Shown: positions 1 to 7,359 of the stretch, one piece after another
How positions within the stretch are numbered: the first letter of the stretch is position 1
How the letters are laid out: every line of letters starts with the position of its first letter
Assembly: GCF_018403685.1 (NCBI RefSeq)
Contig: NZ_BOVK01000036.1
Coordinates: 1 to 64,000 of the forward strand
DNA: 64,000 bases
From: Xylanibacillus composti
GTDB lineage: Bacteria > Bacillota > Bacilli > Paenibacillales > K13
Direction: 5' to 3'
Notes under the pieces: model-generated
What the model saw: only the letters and a program-made list of their open reading frames with translations
What the model was told of the DNA's origin: nothing
The model's database searches: none
Program-made: the position numbers and the translations under genes

Positions 1-43
1 ACAATTATACGGACTCAACTCTCGTTGTCGCCCCTTGTTGGTT

Positions 44-93
44 AAAAAAAACCGTCCCTGGTCATTCCTACTCAGGAAAAAATGACCGGGACG
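44..93 (-). terminator. Leader hairpin of repeat array 1
   Basis: Bases 53-58 pair with 88-93 and 60-66 pair with 81-87, giving a 13-bp stem with one bulged T. On the minus strand the stem is followed by eight T (the A-run at 44-51), the form of an intrinsic terminator. The same layout (stem plus T8 on the minus strand, next to a palindrome array) recurs at 5684-5731, so it is probably a conserved part of the array element. Whether a gene starts to its left cannot be seen. Confidence 0.65.
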
Positions 94-112
94 CGCTTCA
101 TCAAAATATAAC

Positions 113-290
113 TTTGTACGATTAGTCATACAAAACCTGCACTGGATTCGCATTTTCATGACGATTTGTACGATTTATCATACAACTATCATCATCCATC
201 TAGGCAAGCCTCTGATTTTATACGACAAATCGTACAAAACAAAAAAACTCACTCGGATAAGCGAGTGGTTTGTATGAAAAATCGTATAAA
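113..290. repeat. Palindrome array 1 (four 22-bp units, 52-bp period)
   Basis: Four interrupted palindromes start at 113, 165, 217 and 269, exactly 52 bp apart. Each has a 9-bp left arm close to TTTGTACGA, a four-base centre and a 9-bp right arm close to TCGTACAAA. The centres are TTAG and TTTA in units 1-2, then CAAA and AAAA in units 3-4, so the second pair is inverted relative to the first. The 30-bp spacers resemble those of arrays 2 and 3 at matching positions; spacer 2 ends CCTCTGAT here and in array 3. The whole array is thus a diverged copy of one element, not independent insertions. Confidence 0.9.
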
Positions 291-540
291 TTATACACAA
301 TCTCTAGTGACAGTCCAACAGGTGCAAAAATGTAAGAACATCATGAAAGAGCCGAGAAGGAGCCCTGTTAGTCTTCCAGCAAAAGAACGCTATTTCCTCA
401 GGTAATTTAATGCGCATACTGCGCCATATTCACCGTGTAACGGTTATTTCCGTTTTTCATTGAAAACCTCGGTCATAACGTCTTCCATTGGGGAGACCGT
501 TTCTTCGATAGACTACCCAAGCCCACCAACGGCTGGAAAT
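291..540. other. Intergenic, no gene seen
   Basis: This stretch separates array 1 from the 3' end of the leftward LuxR-type regulator gene. I see no convincing gene, RNA or strong terminator in it. Confidence 0.5.
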
Positions 541-2604
541 TCAATGTCTCATAAGCTTTTTCAGCAGTTGCGTACGATTGGCAGCACCCAACTTGTGGAG
601 CATCGACTTCATGTGTTTTTTCACCGTGGCCTCGCTTACAAAGAGCCTTGAAGCAATTTCAAGATTCGTAAGTCCTTCTTCAAGCAGGTTGGCCACCTCT
701 CTCTCGCGTGCGGTAAGTGAAGCATGTAAGTTGTCGCCTTGCATGGTCTGTGTCATTTCGTGCGCAGCGCTTTGAGGAGAAACTTGAAAAGTTTCAACGT
801 TCATCAAATCGCCCAACGGCTGACTGATTTGCAGCATCTTTTGGGCTTTGCGCAGCAGTTTATTTTTATCCAGGTTCAGGACGAAGGTTGGCGTTGGGGT
901 AATACCATCATAATTCGTATGCGTGCCGTGCGGTACAATTTCAAAGCCCAGACTGAGGTGCGTATCTATATAGTATGGCAAGGGCGCAGGCGATTCGATG
1001 ACAAGTTCACCTGACAACAATACCGAATAGAGCAGGTAACCGACCGCTGTTTGCTGCGACTTATCCGAATAATCCACTGTATCAATCGTCTCGATGAACC
1101 AACCGGCTCGCTCATTTTCCGGAACGGCGAAGCGACGAACCTGCTCCTCAGACAGACCAGTGAAGTAAGCCTTCCCCCTTGGACATTCCCGTAAATAGGG
1201 GAGTGTCTTCCGGTTGATCGGAATGATAGTGGCAAGTCCGATGATACTGCCGTCATTATCCCTCATAACGCGAATGACATCATAACCAAGTGAAAAAAGC
1301 GTGCGGAAGTCGAGCCACTTCGCGGTATAGCATGCCTCTTTCTTCGAAATGTGATAGCGAAAGTATTGATTCGAATGCAGATCATAAAGCTCTATCTGCG
1401 AATCCTTCGCCTCTTTGAAGCGCCGTTCCACGTAACGCTCGAGCTCTTCCAAGCCGTACTCTCCAATCGGCTCGAATCGTCGGGGCTCCACCTCAAACCA
1501 GTTCAAAAAACTCCTTATGAGCGCATCTCCTATAAAGCTCTGCAGCTCATACATTTCCTTCGAGTCATCTGATCCCAGCGAATGGTTCTCTAGCAGACTC
1601 TGATAAAAATATCGCATGGCATGGTTCCTAATTTGCTCATAGTGCTTCGGTGCTCTTGCGAAGAGCTCCTTATTGATGCTATCTCTCATTAGGGGATGAA
1701 TTGTCCAGCCACGGTCAACTTTTCTCACGAATGAGAAGCGAACGAGGCGACGGAAATCGGCGTTCGAAATTTCTTCGTTAATCACGAAAGACAAGCTCTC
1801 CTGATTGAAATATCTTAACACGGAAGCCGCTTCGATAATTGGCCTCATGCCGACGCCTGGAACCTCTCTAAGCCATTGCTCGATAATATAGTGCAAGGGT
1901 TCATGGTCGCTGAATTCCATGGCCGATCCAGCCCTGTCTTTCTCCTGCAAAAAGAATGCAAAGAGCGACATGGTTAACGGATGCCCTTGCGAATAACGCC
2001 ACAACCGATGAATGTCGTCGTTGTTGCGGATTCCGTTATTGACTGCATAATGCTCCACTTCTTCATATGTCAGTTCGGTTAGTTGTATACGCAAGATAAT
2101 CTGTCTCCATACAGGAGACAAAAGCCATGGCTCCGATAGCGGGCTTCTCCCTGCAATTACGATCAGAACGTTTAGGTGGAGGTGCTTGAGAAAGTAGTTT
2201 CGAAGCCACTGGTCCACTTCATCCATTCTCTCGTAGGCGTCCAAAAAAAGTACGACACGCTGCTTCTCCGCAATTCTGCACAATTCGATCAAACATCTGT
2301 CAAACCACGATTCATCATCATCAGAAGCTGTGTTACCCATGCATGTCCACAATTGCTTACAAAATGAACTGGGACTTACTGCAAAACTATCGCCGTCCAG
2401 AAAGAATACGAGCGTGTCTCTCATACGCGCTTGACGGACAAGTTCTTCCATAAGATAACTTTTGCCGATTCCGGCTGTTCCATAAATGTTGATTAATCTT
2501 TTGCCGCTTGACTTCGTTAATTCGTTGACAAATGCCGCGATTTCATCTTCTCGCCCACTTAGCAACGAATTATCGGCATGATTGGGCACGCTCTCTCTGT
2601 ACAT
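541..2604 (-). CDS. STAND-ATPase / LuxR-type transcriptional regulator
   Basis: A large MalT-like regulator of about 687 residues. Near residue 45 it has a Walker A motif (GTAGIGKS), near 120 a Walker B-like strand (VVLFLDAYE), and at the C-terminus (about 630-687) a LuxR-type helix-turn-helix beginning LTAREREVANLL. ATP or ligand binding probably controls oligomerisation and DNA binding, as in the STAND class. The segment at about 440-580 (IIGLATIIPI, GYLLYSV, SLGFEIVPHG) resembles a GNAT acetyltransferase fold, which would be an unusual insertion; this is inferred by eye. ATG at 2604 has an AGGTG site 7 bases upstream; a GTG three codons earlier is possible. It is divergent from the HD-GYP genes. 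The target is unknown. Confidence 0.85.
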   Translation of the reverse strand: MYRESVPNHADNSLLSGREDEIAAFVNELTKSSGKRLINIYGTAGIGKSYLMEELVRQARMRDTLVFFLDGDSFAVSPSSFCKQLWTCMGNTASDDDESWFDRCLIELCRIAEKQRVVLFLDAYERMDEVDQWLRNYFLKHLHLNVLIVIAGRSPLSEPWLLSPVWRQIILRIQLTELTYEEVEHYAVNNGIRNNDDIHRLWRYSQGHPLTMSLFAFFLQEKDRAGSAMEFSDHEPLHYIIEQWLREVPGVGMRPIIEAASVLRYFNQESLSFVINEEISNADFRRLVRFSFVRKVDRGWTIHPLMRDSINKELFARAPKHYEQIRNHAMRYFYQSLLENHSLGSDDSKEMYELQSFIGDALIRSFLNWFEVEPRRFEPIGEYGLEELERYVERRFKEAKDSQIELYDLHSNQYFRYHISKKEACYTAKWLDFRTLFSLGYDVIRVMRDNDGSIIGLATIIPINRKTLPYLRECPRGKAYFTGLSEEQVRRFAVPENERAGWFIETIDTVDYSDKSQQTAVGYLLYSVLLSGELVIESPAPLPYYIDTHLSLGFEIVPHGTHTNYDGITPTPTFVLNLDKNKLLRKAQKMLQISQPLGDLMNVETFQVSPQSAAHEMTQTMQGDNLHASLTAREREVANLLEEGLTNLEIASRLFVSEATVKKHMKSMLHKLGAANRTQLLKKLMRH

Positions 2605-2691
2605 ATCGATCACCTGTTTTGCTGTAAACTGGACACCCTCATATTTTACACCATTTGGTATGATTTCGACACCGTTTTATTTGTAAGAAAG

Positions 2692-2713
2692 AAGGTATCC
2701 TTAAGGATACCTT
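2692..2713. promoter_or_regulatory. Perfect palindrome between divergent genes
   Basis: AAGGTATCCTT is followed directly by its reverse complement, with A-rich sequence before and TTT after on the plus strand. It lies between the divergent LuxR-type and HD-GYP genes. It may be an operator or, as RNA, a 9-bp hairpin with a UUAA loop. No rightward gene precedes it, so a terminator role has no obvious client. Confidence 0.5.
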
Positions 2714-2814
2714 TTTCTATCCGATGTGAGAATATAAAATCGACCCTCCCGATGATATCCTGTGAACATGAATAGCGCAAAGCATACGCTTCGCAGCGAA
2801 AGGAAGGATATTGA

Positions 2815-3942
2815 ATGATCAAAGTCAGCGTTCATCAATTAAGGGAAGGCGACAAACTTGCTGAATCGATTGTCACGCACAATGGCACTGTCATGCTCAG
2901 CGGCGGAACAATACTGACCAAGCACTATATAAAACGTCTGATCGAACGGGGAATCTCCGATGTATATGTAGACTGTGAGCCAGAACCAGAAGCAAGCATG
3001 AAGGAAGCTCGCATCAAGCCATTGCGTCATCGAAAAGAAAACATCATCAATGTTATTATTCATAAGCTGGAGCATCCATCGATTTCTATATTCCCATTTC
3101 ATGCAAGAAAGGAATCCGCATTTAAACGCATATACCGCAAAACGATGTTAGATATTTCTCATGAGCCCATGGTAGTGGAACTGCTGAATCAACTGCATGA
3201 GAGCGAACCATCTCTACTGGAGCACTGCGTAAACGTATCCATATTATCCGGAATGATAGGGACAGAGTACGGCTTCGACAATGCTGGAATGTTGGAACTG
3301 CTCATCGGTTCGCTGCTGTATGATATCGGGATGCTCAAGGTCCCTGCTTCTATTCTGCGAAGCGACAAGCATCTGACAGGCAAGCAGCGAGAGCTGCTTA
3401 CGCACCATACTGTCGACGGGTACCACATGTTGCGCAATATCAATGGCGTGCCGGAACGCTCTGCGTTATGCGCCCTGCTTCATCATGAAAAATTCGACGG
3501 CTCAGGTTACCCTTATCGACTGACTGGCAAGGACATTCCCTGTTACGCACAGATAGTTGGCATCGCGGATCTATATGATGCACTCATCTCGCCCAAGCCG
3601 TATCGGAGCCCATATAAAGCTGTCGATGCCATTGAGCTGTTTTATGCCGCAGGAAATCATTATTTTCGCGCCGACCTTGTGAATATTTTTCTTAAATTGA
3701 TCAATGTGTATCCTGTAACCCACGTAATCAGACTGAGCAACGGCCAGACCGGTATTGTCAAATCGTACAGCCCCTCTATTGTTCATCGTCCAGCTGGTGG
3801 AATATGCAGAGAAGAAGACCGCTCAAGTATTGCTTCTTCCCTTGACTTCGATTTGGCACAGACGCGAAATGATACGGACCTGCACGAAGACAGAAGGATT
3901 GAATCCAAACTGACCGCAAAAGAACATTTAGGACGTGATTGA
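2815..3942 (+). CDS. HD-GYP domain protein with a degenerate HD dyad
   Basis: HD-GYP proteins are cyclic-di-GMP phosphodiesterases. This 375-residue protein has an N-terminal region of about 60 residues like those before many HD-GYP domains (MIKVSVHQLREGDKLAESI), then the HD-GYP core at about 110-300. H137, the HH pairs at 197-198 and 223-224, the GYP at 231-233 and ADLYDAL near 251 are present. However, the HD dyad reads YD at 169-170, so a metal-binding His is replaced. The domain may be inactive or a sensor. The start has AGGAAGGA upstream. The stop overlaps or abuts the next gene, which has an intact HD-GYP, so the two are probably translated together. Confidence 0.85.
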   Translation: MIKVSVHQLREGDKLAESIVTHNGTVMLSGGTILTKHYIKRLIERGISDVYVDCEPEPEASMKEARIKPLRHRKENIINVIIHKLEHPSISIFPFHARKESAFKRIYRKTMLDISHEPMVVELLNQLHESEPSLLEHCVNVSILSGMIGTEYGFDNAGMLELLIGSLLYDIGMLKVPASILRSDKHLTGKQRELLTHHTVDGYHMLRNINGVPERSALCALLHHEKFDGSGYPYRLTGKDIPCYAQIVGIADLYDALISPKPYRSPYKAVDAIELFYAAGNHYFRADLVNIFLKLINVYPVTHVIRLSNGQTGIVKSYSPSIVHRPAGGICREEDRSSIASSLDFDLAQTRNDTDLHEDRRIESKLTAKEHLGRD

Positions 3943-3944
3943 CC

Positions 3945-4544
3945 ATGTTGACTGTAACAGAAAAGAGAGAGACATCGACAATACAAGCCCTTCTTTCGGA
4001 TCGTGCAAGGTCGTATATGACAAAACTGAAAAGAAAAAGCGCTTGTACTTACAAGCACAGTATTCGATTGGCGAAGCTCGCGGACAAATTCGCCTCCGTG
4101 TTAGGTTTAAGCGACAAAGAACGTATCCAACTTATTCAAGGCTGCTATTTGCATGATATTGGCAAGCTGTCCACCCCGATTTCAATCCTGAATCAGGAAC
4201 GGGCATTGAATGATCATGAATGGAACTCGATGAAGAAGCACCCGGTTCAAGGCGCTCGCATTGCAATGACCTTTGCCGAAGAGGTCGACAACCGTGTTCT
4301 TGAGACCATCCTCTTTCATCATGAGCGTTGGGATGGCCGAGGATATCCTGACGGCTTATCCGGCGAAAACATTCCATATTTTGCGAGAATATGCGCTGTA
4401 CTCGATGCGTTCGACAGCATGGTATCTGATCGATGTTACCGGAAAGGTTTATCTGCTAGTCATGCCATTGTTGAGCTCAAACGTAATAGCGGTACGCAAT
4501 TTGATCCACATGTCGTTCGTTGCTTTATTCAATACTGCATCTAG
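3945..4544 (+). CDS. HD-GYP phosphodiesterase (intact motifs)
   Basis: A short, stand-alone HD-GYP domain of about 199 residues. It keeps the whole motif set: a first His (KHSIRL), the HD dyad (YLHDIGKL), HP near residue 100, the HH pair (LFHHERWDGRGYP) and the GYP loop. Cyclic-di-GMP hydrolysis is the expected reaction. The start is ATG at 3945 or TTG at 3939; the latter overlaps the stop of the preceding degenerate HD-GYP gene, and both share the AGGA upstream. The pairing suggests that the first protein modulates or dimerises with this one, which is inference. Confidence 0.85.
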   Translation: MLTVTEKRETSTIQALLSDRARSYMTKLKRKSACTYKHSIRLAKLADKFASVLGLSDKERIQLIQGCYLHDIGKLSTPISILNQERALNDHEWNSMKKHPVQGARIAMTFAEEVDNRVLETILFHHERWDGRGYPDGLSGENIPYFARICAVLDAFDSMVSDRCYRKGLSASHAIVELKRNSGTQFDPHVVRCFIQYCI

Positions 4545-4632
4545 GATCGGAAGCCGGGGCGTCCAAAAAGATACCCTCGCCAAACCAAAACTTCAATTGC
4601 GCCTTCACATATTTCAAGGATACTAGAGGATA

Positions 4633-4731
4633 GATGCCTGGTCATTCGACAATTGTTTTGGGGCAGGTCCAGTTGACAATTCAGGGTTCGGGGACAGAAA
4701 TGCTCGGGCCGTGCTTCGCTCATGCTATCAT
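4633..4731. repeat. Leader of array 2, interrupted hairpin
   Basis: CCTGGTCATTC at 4635-4645 matches the left arm of the array 1 leader, and ATGCTCGGGCCGTGCTTCGC from 4700 matches the right part of the leaders of arrays 1 and 3, ending 32 bp before the first palindrome as they do. Between them lies extra sequence bounded by GACAATT repeats (about 4649 and 4675). The leader therefore looks like the same element with an insertion in its loop, and it has no T-run. Confidence 0.5.
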
Positions 4732-4908
4732 GTTGTACGATTTGTCGTACAAATACCGTCGTGAATTCGGTGATTCCAGACAATTTGTAAGATTTATCAT
4801 ACAAAAATCATGGTCAGCTCATGCAAAACTTCGATTTTGTACGACAAAACGTATAAAGCAGACAAATTCACTGCATGAAGGTGTTGTTTGTACGACAAAT
4901 CGTACAAA
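4732..4908. repeat. Palindrome array 2 (four 22-bp units)
   Basis: Units start at 4732, 4784, 4836 and 4887 (steps 52, 52, 51). Unit 4 is a perfect 9+4+9 palindrome with arms TTTGTACGA and TCGTACAAA. The centres are TTTG, TTTA, CAAA and CAAA, again two units in one orientation then two in the other. The array starts after the HD-GYP gene and ends 80 bp from the stop codon of the leftward nuclease/HTH gene. Confidence 0.9.
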
Positions 4909-4988
4909 CCTCCACAGCCCCTGTTATAAGGGAAGACTAAAGAAACTGCACATTTCACATAGTTTGGTGGATATGTGAGGATGTAAGA

Positions 4989-5666
4989 TTACATCAGCAA
5001 TTCGAAATGAAAAATAGATCCCAGAAGCTCATACGCATAAATTTTGTTCGAGCTCCCGGCAGGAACAGGACGAAGCTTTCCCTTGCCTACCAACTCTCGG
5101 CAGTACTTGATGACCGTTTGCTTGTGCAGATCGAGCTCGATGGCCGCTTCCGCTGGTCTGATCACTCGGTTATGGCTTGATGCATATCGTATCAGCATTC
5201 GTTCTATTTTTGTGAACGATTCCATTACAGGCTTCCCGGAAGCGAGATAAGGGGCCAGCATACTACGCAGCATGGATTGAATGAACACAGGATTTTCTTT
5301 CATTTCATCAAGCGAAATCAATATCAGGTGACATTGCTGTGACTGAAGGAACAGACCGCGATTCAGATCCATCCGATATTTTGTGCGATCTTTGCCGTGT
5401 GAGCCATAGTCCATAATCTCGAATGCAAAACGAAGCGCTCCCAATATCCACATGAAGTCCACAAAATACGATCGTCCTCGCCAATCCAGCACCTCGTATT
5501 CCGGATGCAGGTTTTGAAAATTCCCTACCAATGGCCACCAGATTTTCTCTGCAAACAATCGGTTTCCGTAGCCGTGCCCTCGCTTCAATGCATCCTTTCG
5601 TTCTCCTTGCCGTTGATTCAAGTGGCGCTTGATCCATTTTTCATGCTCCGTTTGAAAACTCATCAT
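4989..5666 (-). CDS. Putative PD-(D/E)XK-like (Vsr/DUF559-like) protein with helix-turn-helix tail
   Basis: A 225-residue protein. Residues about 30-140 have the look of a Vsr/DUF559-type endonuclease fold: HPEYEVLD, YFVDFMW (D70), AFEIMDYGSHGKD (E83, D86, H90), then a basic helix and CHLILISLDEM. Where relatives usually read E-I-D-G, this reads E-I-M-D, so activity is uncertain. Residues about 155-215 look like a winged helix (RPAEAAIELDLHKQTVIKYCREL). Similar proteins occur in Paenibacillus genomes under vague regulator names; that is from memory. The start is the ATG with AAGGAGG 5-6 bases upstream; a longer reading frame only translates array 3. Palindrome arrays lie on both sides. Confidence 0.7.
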   Translation of the reverse strand: MMSFQTEHEKWIKRHLNQRQGERKDALKRGHGYGNRLFAEKIWWPLVGNFQNLHPEYEVLDWRGRSYFVDFMWILGALRFAFEIMDYGSHGKDRTKYRMDLNRGLFLQSQQCHLILISLDEMKENPVFIQSMLRSMLAPYLASGKPVMESFTKIERMLIRYASSHNRVIRPAEAAIELDLHKQTVIKYCRELVGKGKLRPVPAGSSNKIYAYELLGSIFHFELLM

Positions 5667-5683
5667 TTCTACCTCCTTCGAAT

Positions 5684-5731
5684 AAAAAAAACGCCCCGAA
5701 TATTCCTGCTTAGGCAGAAATGAACGGGGCG
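5684..5731 (-). terminator. Terminator/attenuator between array 3 and the nuclease/HTH gene
   Basis: CGCCCCG (5692-5698) pairs with CGGGGCG (5725-5731), with an inner CTGC/GCAG stem. On the minus strand it is followed by eight T and then, within about 10 bases, by the ribosome-binding site of the nuclease/HTH gene. A transcript starting in or beyond array 3 would meet this terminator before the gene, so it could act as an attenuator. Confidence 0.75.
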
Positions 5732-5750
5732 TGCTTCGCCACAAATTGAC

Positions 5751-5926
5751 TTTGTACGATTTATCACACAAAAATGATGCTTTACCTATAGATTTAAGAC
5801 GTTTGTACGATTTATAGTATACATCTAATCGTCTAATCATTCAAACCTCTGATTTTGTACGATGAATCGTACAAAGCAGGTAATTTCATGGACGAGGGGT
5901 GCAGTTTGTACGACAAATCACACAAA
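5751..5926. repeat. Palindrome array 3 (four 22-bp units)
   Basis: Units start at 5751, 5802, 5854 and 5905 (steps 51, 52, 51). The centres are TTTA, TTTA, TGAA and CAAA, giving the same 2+2 inverted layout as arrays 1 and 2. Unit 2 has a poor right arm (TAGTATACA). The leader stem 5692-5731 lies 20 bp from unit 1. The array is on the upstream side of the nuclease/HTH gene. Confidence 0.9.
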
Positions 5927-5982
5927 TCGGGACTTTATCATAAAAAAAACAGCCTGAATAGCTGCTACGATGAGTCAAATGA

Positions 5983-6058
5983 TGGTGGAGCCAAGCGGGA
6001 TCGAACCGCTGACCTCCTGCTTGCAAGGCAGGCGCTCTCCCAGCTGAGCTATGGCCCC
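5983..6058 (-). tRNA. tRNA-Ala (anticodon TGC)
   Basis: The 76-nt minus-strand sequence folds as a tRNA. The acceptor stem GGGGCCA pairs with TGGCTCC and contains the G3-U70 pair that marks alanine tRNAs. The anticodon arm is CTGCC-TTGCAAG-CAG with anticodon TGC, the T arm contains GGTTCGATCC, and CCA is encoded. It lies alone, next to array 3. Confidence 0.95.
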
Positions 6059-6757
6059 ATAATATGCGATTGATGTTTTGCAGCGAACGTTGTTTATCAT
6101 AGCACAGCCTCCCAACCGCTGTCAATAACCATTCACCAACAGATTGGATGAACCAGTCATGTATCCGATCAAGAATCGCAACGCAAGGTACGACTACAGA
6201 AGCGCCCGACTGCCACTGCTATACGAACGGAGCATTCGAACACTTGAGCACAACTGAACCAGGCGTAAGCTAAAATTAGCGAACGGAGGGGGCTCATGTG
6301 TGCAGTATCCGCTCAGCCGGTGGTTCGACGTTTCTAACGGAACTCACAGTCGCTATGAGCGGTTTTAAGAAAGCTTTTCAATCTAAAAGGAAGCCGCAGA
6401 CCTTATTAGGCTGTTCGTTGCGATAAATGAGCCGACTAAAGGTGAATAGTGTCGCTCAGTTCCGTTAGCCTGCAAAATCACGAAAAAAAGGACAATTCGT
6501 GCCCCTGAGTTCCGTTAGCCTAGCGAACCGCGAGCCTACGGGCTGCGGATTGCCCATTGTGGGCGGACATCCGAGCTGAATAACGGTGAAAGCGCCGCTG
6601 CGGACTACACACTAATGAACTGCGAACAATAAGCCACTTTCCCGAACCACGAGCTACGACAATGCCAGGGTCGCTTAACCAAGCCGACGCTGTCCCCGGT
6701 GCACAATTGCGCGCAGTGAGAGGTGCGACCTCGTCAATCGCAGTATCCTGTCAAAGC
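6059..6757. repeat. Intergenic region with dispersed TAACGGAACT-type repeats
   Basis: No gene was found in this 0.7-kb gap. It contains several copies of a short motif in both orientations: CTAACGGAACTCA near 6334, and CAGTTCCGTTAGCC and GAGTTCCGTTAGCC near 6458 and 6508. The same motif occurs in the gaps at 15.4-15.6 and 54.0-54.1 kb, so it is a dispersed intergenic repeat family. Its role is not known to me. Confidence 0.6.
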
Positions 6758-7234
6758 CTATCCCTTCTCGCCGCCGATCTGGTTCCGCTGCAGCAAGCCG
6801 CTCAGCTCTTTCATAAACATATTGATGTCCTTAAATTGTCTGTAGACCGAAGCAAACCGCACATAGGCCACTTCATCCACTGGATACAGCTGCTCCATGA
6901 CCAGCTCGCCGATTTCGCGGCTGTCCACCTCCGCGTGAGCCAATCGCCGGATCTCTTGCTCTACAGTAGAGACGATGGAATCAAGCTGCTCTACCGAAAC
7001 CGGACGCTTCTCGCATGCCCGGATCAAGCCGCGCAGCATCTTGTCCCGATTGAATTCTTCCCTGCTGCCATCCTTCTTGATGACAATGAGCGGCGCTTCC
7101 TCCACCATCTCAAACGTCGTAAATCTTCGCTGACACTGTTCGCATTCGCGGCGGCGGCGAATCGATCGATTTTCGTTCGCTGGCCGAGAATCCAGCACCT
7201 TCGTTCCGTCATAAGAGCAATAAGGACATTTCAT
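6758..7234 (-). CDS. nrdR: Transcriptional repressor NrdR
   Basis: NrdR represses ribonucleotide reductase genes by sensing ATP/dATP. The 158-residue protein has the N-terminal zinc ribbon (CPYC near residue 3, CEQC near 31), followed by an ATP-cone domain at about 49-139 ([26 protein letters not shown]). Length and sequence are typical. The start has a GAAGGG site upstream. In B. subtilis nrdR (ytcG) is also in the polA-coaE neighbourhood. Confidence 0.97.
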   Translation of the reverse strand: MKCPYCSYDGTKVLDSRPANENRSIRRRRECEQCQRRFTTFEMVEEAPLIVIKKDGSREEFNRDKMLRGLIRACEKRPVSVEQLDSIVSTVEQEIRRLAHAEVDSREIGELVMEQLYPVDEVAYVRFASVYRQFKDINMFMKELSGLLQRNQIGGEKG

Positions 7235-7298
7235 CTCTTTGCACCCTTCCTTCTTCCCTTAATCATTTCCCTGCATCAATAAGTGCCAAACGTTACCT

Positions 7299-7328
7299 GT
7301 ATGAACGCTATGCATACGCAACATAATA
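7299..7328 (+). promoter_or_regulatory. Probable sigma-G promoter of the SASP gene
   Basis: GTATG at 7299-7303 fits the sigma-G -35 (GNATR), and CATAATA at 7322-7328 fits the -10 (CATNNTA), with an 18-bp spacer. It lies about 30 bp before the start codon of a forespore protein gene, where sigma-G control is expected. Confidence 0.6.
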
Positions 7329-7359
7329 GGACTACCAACGACAAGGAGGTGAGCAAGCA

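Noticed and set aside
166-405. Short open frames in the arrays (starting like MYDLSYN or containing YDKSYK)
   Set aside because: These are translations of the palindrome units themselves. They lack ribosome-binding sites and have no family-like sequence.
5667-5840. A longer N-terminus for the nuclease/HTH gene
   Set aside because: The extension crosses array 3's first units and the terminator, and a strong ribosome-binding site lies directly before the ATG at 5666.
113-5926. CRISPR arrays
   Set aside because: The repeats are palindromic and come in fours. Spacers are related between arrays at matching positions, the second half is inverted, and no cas gene is present.
6059-6757. A gene or RNA in the 0.7-kb gap after tRNA-Ala
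   Set aside because: Only dispersed short repeats were visible; no open frame with a start site and no tRNA or rRNA features.
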